NCBI GenBank assembly: GCA_000209465.1
Contig: GL890583.1
Span: 431,282 to 495,281, forward strand
DNA: 64,000 nt
Source: Lachnospiraceae oral taxon 107 str. F0167
GTDB taxonomy: Bacteria; Bacillota; Clostridia; Lachnospirales; Lachnospiraceae
Direction: 5' to 3'
A model generated the notes under the pieces. It saw only the letters and a list, made by a program, of their open reading frames with translations. It made no database searches and was not told where the DNA came from. This document shows, piece by piece, positions 9,900 through 18,620 of the stretch; the first letter of the stretch is position 1, and each line of letters starts with the position of its first letter. A program made the position numbers and the translations under genes.

Positions 9900-11090
9900 A
9901 TGACAATTGATGAATTTAATATAAAAAACGGCAATGTACAAAGATATGGATTTACCACAGGTACAAGTGCAACAGCTGCCGCAATGGGGGCATTATATCT
10001 TTACCTTAAGTCCGAAAAAAAAATGGTTGAGGTGGAGCTTCCTGCAGGCATAAGCTTAAGTATTCCGATAGAATATTCTAAAGTGGAAGACGATTATTAT
10101 ATTTGCGGTGTTATAAAGGATGCAGGAGATGATCCTGATGTTACTGACGGAATTTTAATCAGCGCAAAGCTTGAATTTATAAAAAAGAATGATGGACTTG
10201 AATTTAATTTTTTTGCGGGAGAAGGTGTAGGAACATTCACAAAGAACGGACTGGCTCTTCCAAAGGGTGAGGCGGCTATAAATCCTGTGCCAAGACAGAT
10301 GATGATTGACAATCTTGGAAGTGTACTGAGTGAATTTGGGTATAAAGGAATTGTCAATATTACTATTATGGTACAAAACGGTATTGAAATTGCAAAAAAA
10401 ACATTTAATGAAAGGCTTGGAATTATAGGAGGTATTTCAATACTCGGTACTTCAGGTTTGGTACTTCCAATGAGTAAGACTGCACTTTTAGAAACAATAA
10501 AAGCAGATATAAAGTTCAGATTACAAAACTCCGATAAAAAGCGAGTGTACTTGGCACCGGGAAATATAGGGGCAAAGTTTCTTGAAAATAATTTTAATAT
10601 AGAAAGCAATATTGTTGCAATTATCAGTAATTTTATCGGTGAAGGTATTGACTATGCCATATCAAATGATGCAAGAGAAATCATATTATGCGGTGATATG
10701 GGCAAGCTTATAAAGCTTTCCGGCGGAATAATGAATACTCATTCAAATGATTCAGACTCAAGACTTGAATTACTTACAGCCGCAGTTTTAAAATATGCTA
10801 TAAAAATCAATTATGATTTTACTTTGTTGGCACCGACTATAGCTGATATACTGGAACAAAAGACTACCACAGGTGCCATAACCATAATAAAAGATAATAA
10901 TCTTGAAGGATGTTTTGATATACTTGCAAATCAAATGCTTTATTATGCATATAACCGTGCATTTAAGGCGGAGATATTTTATCATAAAAACAGATTTGCA
11001 AATATTGATGATTTTAAAAATAATTTTAAAATAAGAATTATTGTTTTTAGCGATAATAATACAATTATAGATACGGGAGAAAATATATGA
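9900..11090 (+). CDS. cbiD: Cobalt-precorrin-5B C1-methyltransferase CbiD
   Basis: Anaerobic-pathway enzyme that methylates C1 of cobalt-precorrin-5B using SAM. The family hallmark YGFTTGTSATAAA lies at about 16-28, and FFAGEGVGTFTKNGLALP and GTSGLVLPMS follow in the expected order. Length (396) is slightly above the usual 360-380. It opens the cobalamin cluster directly after the sensor kinase gene and overlaps cbiL by 4 bp (ATGA). CbiD marks the cobalt-early anaerobic route rather than the oxygen-dependent one. Confidence 0.93.
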   Translation: MTIDEFNIKNGNVQRYGFTTGTSATAAAMGALYLYLKSEKKMVEVELPAGISLSIPIEYSKVEDDYYICGVIKDAGDDPDVTDGILISAKLEFIKKNDGLEFNFFAGEGVGTFTKNGLALPKGEAAINPVPRQMMIDNLGSVLSEFGYKGIVNITIMVQNGIEIAKKTFNERLGIIGGISILGTSGLVLPMSKTALLETIKADIKFRLQNSDKKRVYLAPGNIGAKFLENNFNIESNIVAIISNFIGEGIDYAISNDAREIILCGDMGKLIKLSGGIMNTHSNDSDSRLELLTAAVLKYAIKINYDFTLLAPTIADILEQKTTTGAITIIKDNNLEGCFDILANQMLYYAYNRAFKAEIFYHKNRFANIDDFKNNFKIRIIVFSDNNTIIDTGENI

Positions 11091-11767
11091 GTAAACTATA
11101 TGGTGTAGGAGTAGGTCCGGGAGATCCTGAGCTTATGACAATAAAGGCTGTAAATGCAGTAAGAAACTCCGTTACAGTCTGCTTTGTCGGAAAAAGTGAG
11201 GCAAGTTCGGTAGCATTTAATATAGCAAAACAGGCAATACCTGAGATAGAAGAAAAGAAAAAGGTTTGTATTGATTTTCCGATGACCAAGGATAAGGATA
11301 TATTGGAGGAGGCACATGCAAAGATTACAGCTTTAATAAAAGATCTTTTAATGGATGGAAATGTTGTATTGCTTACACTGGGAGATCCGGGAGTATATGC
11401 AACATATTCATATATCGCTGAAAGACTGAAAAAAGAAAATATACAAATAATCACTATTGCAGGCATTACCTCATTCAGTGCAGCTGCAGCCAGACTTTCA
11501 ATACCTTTGACACTTGCAGATGAAGAGCTTCATATAATACCTTCATCATATTCCTTTGAGGAAGCTTTTAATTTAGAGGGTACTTTGGTATTTATGAAAT
11601 CGGGAAGAAGTTATGAAAAGCTGGCAAAATATATCAAAAAGAATAAATCTGATTATAATGTGTATATGGTGGAAAATTGCGGAATGAAGGATGAAAAGAT
11701 TTTTATAGGAGCCAAAAATCTGCCTGAGAGCAGTGGATATTTTACATTGATTATTGTGAGAGGTTAG
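11087..11767 (+). CDS. cbiL: Precorrin-2/cobalt-factor II C20-methyltransferase
   Basis: SAM-dependent tetrapyrrole methylase adding the C20 methyl group. The N-terminal GVGVGPGDPELMTIKA and the central LTLGDPGVYATYSY are typical of CbiL/CobI and separate it from its paralogues in the same cluster. Length (226) is normal. The 4-bp overlap with cbiD and 1-bp gap to cbiH indicate one polycistronic message. Confidence 0.92.
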   Translation: MSKLYGVGVGPGDPELMTIKAVNAVRNSVTVCFVGKSEASSVAFNIAKQAIPEIEEKKKVCIDFPMTKDKDILEEAHAKITALIKDLLMDGNVVLLTLGDPGVYATYSYIAERLKKENIQIITIAGITSFSAAAARLSIPLTLADEELHIIPSSYSFEEAFNLEGTLVFMKSGRSYEKLAKYIKKNKSDYNVYMVENCGMKDEKIFIGAKNLPESSGYFTLIIVRG

Positions 11768-11768
11768 A

Positions 11769-12500
11769 ATGAAACAAATTTATATAATTGGTATGGGGCC
11801 CGGTAAGTATGAGCAGATGACCGTAGAAGCCATAAGAAAAATAGAGGAAAGCGATGTAGTAATAGGCTATACGGTATATACCGATCTTATAAAAGAAATA
11901 TGGCCTGATAAAGAATGTCTTTCCACACCTATGACAAAGGAGTATGAAAGATGTGTAATTGCATTTGAAGAGGCAATGAAGGGTAAAACCGTAGCATTTG
12001 TATGTTCCGGTGATGCGGGAGTATATGGACTTACCGGTCTTATGCTTGGTATATCACCTAAGTATAAAGAAGTAGGGGTAAGTACTGTGGCAGGAGTAAC
12101 AGCCGCACTCTCAGGCGCCGCAATAATAGGTGCACCGCTGATACATGATTTTGCTATAATAAGCCTAAGTGATCTTTTGACACCATGGGAGAAAATAGAA
12201 AAAAGACTCGAGTGTGCGGCAATAGGAGATTTTTGTATTTGTCTATATAATCCCGGAAGTAAAAAGCGTGTGGATTATTTGCAAAAAGCATGTGAAATAC
12301 TTTTAAAACATAAAGATAAAAATACCCCCTGTGCCATTGCAAAAAATATAGGTAGAGAGGGTGAAGAATACAGCATCTACAGCCTTTTAGAATTAAAGGA
12401 TGTAAAGGTCGGTATGTTTGAGACTGTATTTATAGGAAATTCGATGACAAAGGTAATAGAAGGGAAGCTTGTTACACCAAGAGGATATACCAATGAGTAA
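11769..12500 (+). CDS. cbiH: Precorrin-3B/cobalt-factor III C17-methyltransferase
   Basis: Ring-contracting C17-methyltransferase of the tetrapyrrole methylase superfamily. The signature MGPGKYEQMTVEA at the N-terminus and VCSGDAGVYGLTGLML (about 77-92) match CbiH/CobJ. At 243 residues it is a single domain, so it is not one of the CbiG-CbiH fusions. That matters because no separate cbiG is seen. It overlaps cbiJ by 8 bp. Confidence 0.92.
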   Translation: MKQIYIIGMGPGKYEQMTVEAIRKIEESDVVIGYTVYTDLIKEIWPDKECLSTPMTKEYERCVIAFEEAMKGKTVAFVCSGDAGVYGLTGLMLGISPKYKEVGVSTVAGVTAALSGAAIIGAPLIHDFAIISLSDLLTPWEKIEKRLECAAIGDFCICLYNPGSKKRVDYLQKACEILLKHKDKNTPCAIAKNIGREGEEYSIYSLLELKDVKVGMFETVFIGNSMTKVIEGKLVTPRGYTNE

Positions 12501-13257
12501 AATTCTTATTTTTGGAGGAACAACCGAAGGTAGAGAAATTGCCACAGCCTGCGATAATCTTTGTATAGATACATTACTCTGTGTAGCTACCGAATATGGC
12601 AAGGAAGTATTACCCCCGTTTACTAATGTAAGAGTAAGCGATAAAAGACTAAATATAGATGAAATCTCATCTTTAATAGAAAAAAATGATATTTCATATG
12701 TTATAGATGCCACACATCCATATGCCTATGAAATTTCAAAAAATATAGAAATAGCCATACTGAATTTGAATAAACAAAATGTAAAGCTTTTCAAAATAAA
12801 AAGGGAAGATATGAATATATCATCTTCGGATGGAATACTTGAGTTTTCAAGTAATGAAGAGGCTGTAAAATATCTTTTAAATACAAGAGGAAATATATTA
12901 CTTACAACAGGCAGCAAAGAGATAGCTGACTACAGGGAGCTTTCAAGTCGTATTTTCCCAAGAATTCTTCCAAGTGTAGACTCGATAAATGCCTGCCTGT
13001 CGGCAGGAGTTGCCTCAAAAAATATTATAGCAATGCAAGGTCCTTTTTCTAAGGAGCTAAATGAAGCTATAATAAAGGAATTTGATTGTAAATACCTGGT
13101 AAGTAAACTCTCAGGAAAAAGCGGTGGTTTTGATGAAAAGATAGAGGCTGCAAAAAGCACTGGTTGTAAAGCTATAATAATATTGCCAAAGATAAAGGTA
13201 ACAGGTATTACAGTGGCTAAATGTATAGAAAACATTAAAAAATATTATAATAAATAG
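12493..13257 (+). CDS. cbiJ: Precorrin-6A/cobalt-precorrin-6A reductase
   Basis: NAD(P)H-dependent reductase of the corrin macrocycle. The N-terminal ILIFGGTTEGREIA, VIDATHPYA (about 69-77) and GPFSKELN are the family motifs. The frame opens upstream at TTG 12469, but ATG 12493 gives the canonical N-terminus (MSKILIFGG) and has AGAGG about 9 bases upstream, so a 254-residue product is preferred. It overlaps the end of cbiH by 8 bp and is followed 8 bp later by cbiET. Confidence 0.92.
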   Translation: MSKILIFGGTTEGREIATACDNLCIDTLLCVATEYGKEVLPPFTNVRVSDKRLNIDEISSLIEKNDISYVIDATHPYAYEISKNIEIAILNLNKQNVKLFKIKREDMNISSSDGILEFSSNEEAVKYLLNTRGNILLTTGSKEIADYRELSSRIFPRILPSVDSINACLSAGVASKNIIAMQGPFSKELNEAIIKEFDCKYLVSKLSGKSGGFDEKIEAAKSTGCKAIIILPKIKVTGITVAKCIENIKKYYNK

Positions 13258-13265
13258 GATTTGCT

Positions 13266-14507
13266 ATGAAAAATACTAAAAATATAAATCTTATAGGAAT
13301 AGGACTTGGCAATCTGAATCTTTTAACAAAAGCCGCCTATGAAGCAATTAAAAACTCTGATATAATTATAGGTGCCAAAAGAATAGTGGACAGTGTAAAA
13401 GAAGATTTTAAAGACAAGGCTTATTTTATTGAATATAAAACAGAAAAAATAATTGATATTATCAGAACAAATATAAGTTCTGAGATAGCAGTAGTTTTTA
13501 GCGGCGATATTTCGCTCTTTAGCGGCAGCCAAAAACTTTTTTCTGAAATAGATAAAGCTATAAAAACAAAAAAAGAATTCCATGGAGTAAATATAAAGAC
13601 TTATACCGGAATATCCAGTTTAAGTTATATATGTGCTAAGAGCAATATAGATATTTCAAAGGTAAAGATATTATCATTTCATGGTAAGGAGGAGCTTTTA
13701 TATCATAATATATCTTCAAATAAATATACATTTATAATTACATCAAAAGCTGAAGGTGTAAAAGAGATTTGCAAAAAGCTTATTAAATTCGGATTTTATG
13801 ACCTTGATATAATACTTGGTGAAAATCTCTCTTATGATGATGAAAAAATTACAAAGTCAAAGGCATTACAGCTTATAGAAATGGAAATATCAGATTTAAA
13901 CTGTATGATTATTTCAAATCCGGATGCAGACAAATCAATCAGCTTTGGACTTTCTGATGAAGTCTTTGTCAGGGATAAAGTTCCTATAACAAAGTCTGAG
14001 GTAAGAGCTGTGATTATGAGTAAATTGGATATATGCCCTGATAGTATATGTTATGATATAGGCGCAGGAAGCGGATCAATCAGTATTGAAATGGCAAGGC
14101 TTGCTTATGAGGGAAAGGTATATGCCATAGAAAAAAATCAACTTGCGGTAGAGTTGATAAAGAAAAATATTTATAATTTCAGTGCTGAAAATATAGAACT
14201 TATACATGCAAAAGCACCTGAAGGACTGGATAATATACTTGATGCAGATAAAATCTTTATAGGTGGCAGCGGTGGTGAACTTATAAGTATGATGGAGATG
14301 ATATTCTCATCAAAGAAAAATCCCACTGTTGTGATTTCAGCTATAACAATGGAGACTATAGCACAGATAAGCGATATTATAAAAATGGCAAAGGGAAGAG
14401 GCTATGATACTGAAATTACAGCCATAAATATATCAAAGTCAAAAGAGGTAGGACCTTATAATATGATGATGGCACAGAATATGGTGTTTATAGCAAAAAT
14501 ATGGTAA
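13266..14507 (+). CDS. cbiET: Fused cobalt-precorrin-7 C5- and C15-methyltransferase/decarboxylase (CbiE-CbiT)
   Basis: Bifunctional protein of 413 residues. The first half (about 1-200) is a CbiE tetrapyrrole methylase beginning LIGIGLGNLNLLTKAA. The second half is a CbiT class I methyltransferase with YDIGAGSGSISIEMA (about 259-273), which also decarboxylates the C12 acetate. The fusion corresponds to CobL of the aerobic pathway and is common in Firmicutes. It is the last gene before the cluster is interrupted; the next cobalamin gene, cbiA, lies 2.76 kb downstream. Confidence 0.93.
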   Translation: MKNTKNINLIGIGLGNLNLLTKAAYEAIKNSDIIIGAKRIVDSVKEDFKDKAYFIEYKTEKIIDIIRTNISSEIAVVFSGDISLFSGSQKLFSEIDKAIKTKKEFHGVNIKTYTGISSLSYICAKSNIDISKVKILSFHGKEELLYHNISSNKYTFIITSKAEGVKEICKKLIKFGFYDLDIILGENLSYDDEKITKSKALQLIEMEISDLNCMIISNPDADKSISFGLSDEVFVRDKVPITKSEVRAVIMSKLDICPDSICYDIGAGSGSISIEMARLAYEGKVYAIEKNQLAVELIKKNIYNFSAENIELIHAKAPEGLDNILDADKIFIGGSGGELISMMEMIFSSKKNPTVVISAITMETIAQISDIIKMAKGRGYDTEITAINISKSKEVGPYNMMMAQNMVFIAKIW

Positions 14508-15317
14508 CAGATTAAAAATGCCGCCATACTTCTTCGACAATCTCGTATTATAAGACATGATGACAGACAGGTGAATAAAAGTGAATACTATAAAGAAAGT
14601 ATAGTCTACTGTCCAATCTGTGGTGCGGAAATAAATTTAAATTCACAGGAAGTAACATGTCCTTACTGTAATGCAATTATTTTACATCAATTTTTTGATT
14701 GGCAGGTGGAAAGTTTTGATTTTTATGATAAAATGTGAAACACCGGTAAATTTTTTCTACTTGTTTTTAGCTTATGGGGATTTAGTTTTCTTATTTTAGG
14801 AACAGGATTATCTTTTTATAATATTAGTTGGATTATTTCTATTATATTAATATTTGCCGGTGTTTCAATACCTATTAGTCTATTATCTCTTTTAAACATT
14901 AAACAAAACAAGTTAAAAAAGAAGATTGTACGATATTCAGAAAGCTATCTTAGAAGCTGTATCAATGAAGAGCTTTGGAAAAAAGAAAATAAAGAAGATT
15001 TGCTTTCCTTTAATGTAAATAAAATTAAATTAAATTCAGTATGGAATAAGGATGAAGAAACCTATATCAAATTAAAGGTACATATATCAAGAACTTTCTT
15101 AAAAAATACAGGAAAGCTTTTAATTAAAAAAGAAAATCTTAGTTTATGTATGAAAAGAGCAAAATATCCAAGTAGGATAAAGAGCAGGGGAGAAATATAT
15201 ATCGAAAAAGAATGCCCAAGCTGCGGTGCAAATTTTATGCCTGATAAAAACAATAATTGCTCGTATTGCGGATATGGATTACAGGTTTATAACGGAAAAT
15301 GGAAGATAGTAGAGTAA
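14508..15317 (+). pseudogene. Decayed zinc-ribbon membrane protein gene (Tim44-like type?), in-frame TGA
   Basis: One reading frame runs from the stop of cbiET to 15317, broken only by TGA at 14736-14738. Before the stop it encodes a zinc ribbon (CPICG...CPYCN), then two hydrophobic helices (about 14748-14900), a charged region, and a second zinc ribbon (CPSCG...CSYCG) at the C-terminus. The layout resembles Tim44-like zinc-ribbon proteins of Clostridia, which is a tentative match. No credible ribosome-binding site exists for a start at GTG 14571, and the N-terminus looks cut off. The 3' part (15000-15317) appears intact but lacks its own start signal. A nonsense mutation in an already truncated gene is the simplest reading. 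Confidence 0.6.
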
Positions 15318-15329
15318 AATACAAAATAA

Positions 15330-15893
15330 ATGAAGAATAATTATAAGGATTACGCATGGAATGAATTTGAGAAAAGCTCATATCTAAATGGTGAAATAAA
15401 AATACCGTCAAAGTATAAAATAAAAATAAATGATGATTTGGAAAAAAGAATTGAACTTGAATTAATATTAGAAAAATTGCCACAATATTATTTATCATAT
15501 TGGGCGATTACAAATGCTAAAAGATATATTGATGATATAAATATTAACAATGAAAATCTGAAAAATTCTATAATAGAAGAAACTTTAAAAGCTTTAGAAA
15601 ATAGAATTGAGGGAAAAATAAACGCATATAATCTTCGAAAGGCGGGGTTCCTTGCCAATACTTTATCTAAAAAATCTGTCAGTGAAGTAAGTAAATATGC
15701 AGCAAGAGTGTTCGCACAGGCTATTGCAACGGGACATATGAGAGGGCATGCAATTGTATCATCAGATTATGCAATTAAAGTAATAAATCTTAAATATACA
15801 AACAACTATAATATCGTAATAAATGAAAGAAATATACAGATAGAACTTGCAAAAAGCTTTCTACTAAAAGCAGAAGATTATATCGATATTTAA
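15330..15893 (+). CDS. Small protein resembling Imm5-like putative immunity proteins
   Basis: A 187-residue soluble protein. The C-terminal helical segment ARVFAQAIATGHMRGHAI and the following YAIKVINLKY resemble the closing helices of the putative immunity (Imm5-like) family, which has an alanine-rich ATAHV-HA core. This is pattern memory, not a search. No toxin gene is adjacent. The start ATG at 15330 has only a weak purine-rich region upstream. It lies between a decayed gene and a strong terminator, inside the islet that interrupts the cobalamin cluster. Base composition is more AT-rich than the cob genes. Confidence 0.5.
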   Translation: MKNNYKDYAWNEFEKSSYLNGEIKIPSKYKIKINDDLEKRIELELILEKLPQYYLSYWAITNAKRYIDDININNENLKNSIIEETLKALENRIEGKINAYNLRKAGFLANTLSKKSVSEVSKYAARVFAQAIATGHMRGHAIVSSDYAIKVINLKYTNNYNIVINERNIQIELAKSFLLKAEDYIDI

Positions 15894-16045
15894 AAAACGG
15901 ACCGGTGATAAAACCGGTCCGTTTTTTTATCGGATTTATATTCTTTTAAAAACTGCTCCTCATCTTGAATTAAATTATCAGAAATTAAATTATTATCTGA
16001 TTGTTTTAAATGATTTTCTTTGTTATAGGTATTATTCTTGCTCAT
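15890..16045 (-). CDS. Possible 51-codon hydrophilic small protein
   Basis: A short minus-strand frame starts with ATG at 16045, preceded by a good AAAGGGA ribosome-binding site (about 16051-16057). It encodes an Asn/Asp/Lys-rich peptide with no membrane segment. Its last 13 or so codons are formed by the terminator hairpin of the convergent gene, so the C-terminus is probably accidental. This could be the broken 5' end of a lost gene. No family was recognised. Confidence 0.25.
   Translation of the reverse strand: MSKNNTYNKENHLKQSDNNLISDNLIQDEEQFLKEYKSDKKTDRFYHRSVF
15892..15928 (+). terminator. Strong rho-independent terminator inside the cobalamin cluster
   Basis: The inverted repeat AAAAAACGGACCGGT / ACCGGTCCGTTTTTT with a GATAAA loop starts at the stop codon of the gene at 15330 and ends in seven T. 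The flanking A-run means it could also act on the minus strand. It should separate the upstream cobalamin genes from cbiA onward. Confidence 0.9.
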
Positions 16046-16521
16046 GTAAATTCCCTTTTAATATTGTTTTATATAGCTTAATGTAAAAAACTCAGCTATA
16101 TGATTTTATTAAAAATGCTTTTTGTATATTTATGCACATAATATACAAAACTTTTCCTAAAGGCGGAGTTTTATCTAATTTATAAATACCATATCATAAA
16201 CTTATTTATTATGTAAATAAATAAAGAGTAGCATTATATAAAACTATAAGACTTATTGGTTTTATCTATAAATATAGATTCTATATCTTTTATAAAATTT
16301 AGACATAAAAAAATCGAATAAAATCGTAAAGTGTGTTCAAATAACATATAAATTTACAAGAAACTTCTGTAAGTCATTTGTTAAGTATATTAAGACAACT
16401 CTTATAAGTTCGGATTGATTAGATATTTATATTTAAGTATAATGAAAGAGTATTATAATAAAAGATTTTATTATATCATTAGATACATATACATTTTAGT
16501 AAATTATCGGGGGGTGAATTT
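15929..16521. other. AT-rich spacer without an intact gene
   Basis: Apart from the possible small minus-strand frame and the promoter at 16415-16443, no gene was seen in this stretch. Its composition is extremely AT-rich. A short palindrome, ATCTATA-AA-TATAGAT, lies at 16264-16279, but such AT palindromes are expected by chance here. No cobalamin-riboswitch B12 box (GCCACTG) was found on either strand. Confidence 0.6.
16415..16443 (+). promoter_or_regulatory. Sigma-A promoter for the second half of the cobalamin cluster
   Basis: TTGATT (16415-16420) and a perfect TATAAT (16438-16443) are separated by 17 bases. It lies 79 bases before the fragment at 16522 and is the best candidate for transcribing the gene at 16623 and cbiA through cbiC after the terminator at 15892-15928. 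Confidence 0.65.
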
Positions 16522-16608
16522 ATGACAACGAGACCGGCATGGACAATAAAGGATGATCAGATCATATGTCAAAGTTTTGAATTTTACATAGCACATATAA
16601 GAGGTTAG
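16522..16608 (+). pseudogene. 28-codon N-terminal gene fragment with a strong ribosome-binding site
   Basis: ATG 16522 is preceded by GGGGGGTG, one of the strongest ribosome-binding sites in the window. The peptide begins MTTRPAWTIKDDQ and continues ICQSFEF, which reads like the conserved N-terminus of a larger cytoplasmic protein (TRPAW, then a DGKV/FEF strand), then changes to unrelated sequence and stops. It looks like the preserved 5' end of a gene whose body was deleted. Resemblance to N-termini of DarT1-associated NADAR-type proteins is only a weak impression. Confidence 0.4.
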
Positions 16609-16622
16609 TAAAAGGTGTGAAG

Positions 16623-17216
16623 ATGAATTTTGAAGAACTTAGTTTAAAATATAATGAGAAAAATATTGTTAAATTTTCTAAAAAGCTTGCAAAGAGTTTT
16701 GCACTGACTAGAAGCAAAGATTTAACCAATCTATATGAATTAGCCTTTTGGCTATATATTTATGATTATAAAGATGAGATTTTAAATATATACAATATTG
16801 TAAATATTGATATACCTGAAAAGATAAATTTTAATATATGGACATGGATTCTTGCTATCTGGGGATTGCAAGCATATATTTATGAATCGGAAGGTAATAA
16901 ACATAAAAAAGATGAGATTGTTGCCAATATGAAAAAAGTATATTCAGCGCCCCGTACTAAAGAAGATACAGAAAAAGGCACCTGGAAGTTTTATACAAGG
17001 ATTGCAGGCAGACAAACTTTAGAATCAGTATCCTATGCAAATGAAATTGAAAGAGCGATACAGAATGGAAATAAAAGTGCTGAAGAAGCATATAGATTTT
17101 CAGGACTGTGCAAAATGATTTCATACGGTGTAACAGGATTTTATCCGCATTTGGTTGAGAACAGAGATAAACTTGAAGAAAAAATAGGAGAGTACATTAA
17201 GTATTTAAGATTTTAA
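16623..17216 (+). CDS. Unrecognised 197-residue soluble protein
   Basis: No family was recognised. The protein is mostly helical, rich in Lys, Glu and Tyr, with tryptophan-rich stretches (FWLYIYDY, WTWILAIWGLQ) that are not long enough for clear membrane spans. The frame opens at GTG 16617, but ATG 16623 with AAAGG 7 bases upstream is the better start. It sits immediately before cbiA in the islet. Its size and the neighbouring immunity-like gene would suit an orphan immunity protein, but nothing in the sequence proves this. Confidence 0.6.
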   Translation: MNFEELSLKYNEKNIVKFSKKLAKSFALTRSKDLTNLYELAFWLYIYDYKDEILNIYNIVNIDIPEKINFNIWTWILAIWGLQAYIYESEGNKHKKDEIVANMKKVYSAPRTKEDTEKGTWKFYTRIAGRQTLESVSYANEIERAIQNGNKSAEEAYRFSGLCKMISYGVTGFYPHLVENRDKLEEKIGEYIKYLRF

Positions 17217-17270
17217 ATTTATGATATTACCAAGATATAAATTTGATTTTGAAAGGGAGCATCATCATAA

Positions 17271-18620
17271 ATGAACTCTATAGATAAAAAAGCCTTTATG
17301 GTTTCGGCAATGAAATCGGGGAGCGGAAAAACTCTTATTACATTGGGGCTTATAAATATATTAAAAAAAATGGGAAAAACCATTTCTATATATAAAACAG
17401 GACCGGATTATATAGATACCATGTATCATGAAAAGATTGCAGGGAGTCCTTCGACCAATCTGGATCCTTTCTTTTTAGAGCCTGATTTCAAACCAAATGA
17501 ACTTAAAAATGTATTCTTTAGAAATTTTTTGGGAGATACAGCTATCATAGAGGGGGCAATGGGACTCTTTGACGGAGTATACGGGGAAGGTAAAAGATGC
17601 AGTGCTTGTATAGTATCAGAAGAGATAAGTGTTGATGTCATTCTTGTTATAGATATTGATGAGCTAGAAAAGCTTGAAGAATATCTTCAAAAGTTTTCAC
17701 ATCGTGTAAAAGCCGTTATAGTAAACAAACTGCCTTATGACTGCAATATTGAATTATTGAATAGAAAAATAAATGCTATAAACCTTGTTTTACTGGGATA
17801 TCTCTACCATGATGAAAGTTATCATATAGAAAGTCGCCATCTTGGACTGTATGAACCTCAAAGGGATATATTCTCTATAGTGGAGAGGGTATCGGACAGG
17901 CTGAAAAAAAGCTTGGACTTTGATGCGCTTGATAAGTTTATTGTTAAAATTAAGCCCTCTGACAACATTGTCAGAAAATTAAATTCTAAAGGTACAAAGC
18001 ACAGAATTGCCTTTGCCTATGATGAAGCATTTTCTTTTACCTATGCTGAAAATATAAAGGTATTGCAAGAATACGGCTTTGAAATAGTAAAATTCAGTCC
18101 GATATATGATAAAAAACTGCCGGATAATATTTCTGCTATATGGCTTTGTGGAGGATACCCTGAAATTTATGCAAAGGAGCTTAGTTCCAATACTTCTATG
18201 CTAAATAGTATATATGAAGCGGAGGATATACCGATAATTGCAGAATGTGGAGGTTTTATTTATCTGCATGAAAGCTTTGAAGATAATAATGGAGAAGTTT
18301 TTCAAGGAGTTGGATTGATAGAGGCAAAAGCCTTTAAGACTCCAAAACTTGTCAGATTCGGTTATATTGAAATAGAGGCAAAATCAGACAGTTTCTTGAT
18401 GAAAAAAAATCAAAAGATTAGAAGTCATGAGTTCCACTATTTTGATTCTACAAATAATGGAGATTATGCTCATGCAATAAAGGCAAATAAAAGCAAGGAA
18501 TGGGACTGTATACATACAAATAAAAGAGTATTTGCAGGATTTCCACATATATACCTTCGTGGTTATGAATTTTTAATAGAGAATTTAATTTGCTTTTTAG
18601 AAGGGAATTACAATGTATAA
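17271..18620 (+). CDS. cbiA: Cobyrinate a,c-diamide synthase
   Basis: ATP- and glutamine-dependent amidation of the a and c side chains of cobyrinate. The N-terminal P-loop is SGSGKT (about 16-21), followed by TGPDYID and an N-terminal synthetase domain. The C-terminal class I glutamine amidotransferase domain carries the nucleophile in AECGGFIYL (about 325) and a late EFHYF. Length 449 is typical. AAAGGGAG precedes the ATG. The stop overlaps cobT by 8 bp. It resumes the cobalamin pathway after the islet. Confidence 0.93.
   Translation: MNSIDKKAFMVSAMKSGSGKTLITLGLINILKKMGKTISIYKTGPDYIDTMYHEKIAGSPSTNLDPFFLEPDFKPNELKNVFFRNFLGDTAIIEGAMGLFDGVYGEGKRCSACIVSEEISVDVILVIDIDELEKLEEYLQKFSHRVKAVIVNKLPYDCNIELLNRKINAINLVLLGYLYHDESYHIESRHLGLYEPQRDIFSIVERVSDRLKKSLDFDALDKFIVKIKPSDNIVRKLNSKGTKHRIAFAYDEAFSFTYAENIKVLQEYGFEIVKFSPIYDKKLPDNISAIWLCGGYPEIYAKELSSNTSMLNSIYEAEDIPIIAECGGFIYLHESFEDNNGEVFQGVGLIEAKAFKTPKLVRFGYIEIEAKSDSFLMKKNQKIRSHEFHYFDSTNNGDYAHAIKANKSKEWDCIHTNKRVFAGFPHIYLRGYEFLIENLICFLEGNYNV

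Noticed and set aside
10097..10609. A 170-codon minus-strand frame opposite cbiD
   Set aside because: cbiD is clearly coding on the plus strand with family motifs throughout; the antisense frame resembles no protein.
16264..16279. AT-rich palindrome ATCTATA-AA-TATAGAT
   Set aside because: Seven-base arms of A and T are expected by chance in this extremely AT-rich spacer, and it is not placed at a promoter.
15929..16521. Possible cobalamin riboswitch ahead of the second half of the cobalamin cluster
   Set aside because: No B12 box or GC-rich conserved core was found on either strand, and the only clear signal is a simple promoter.
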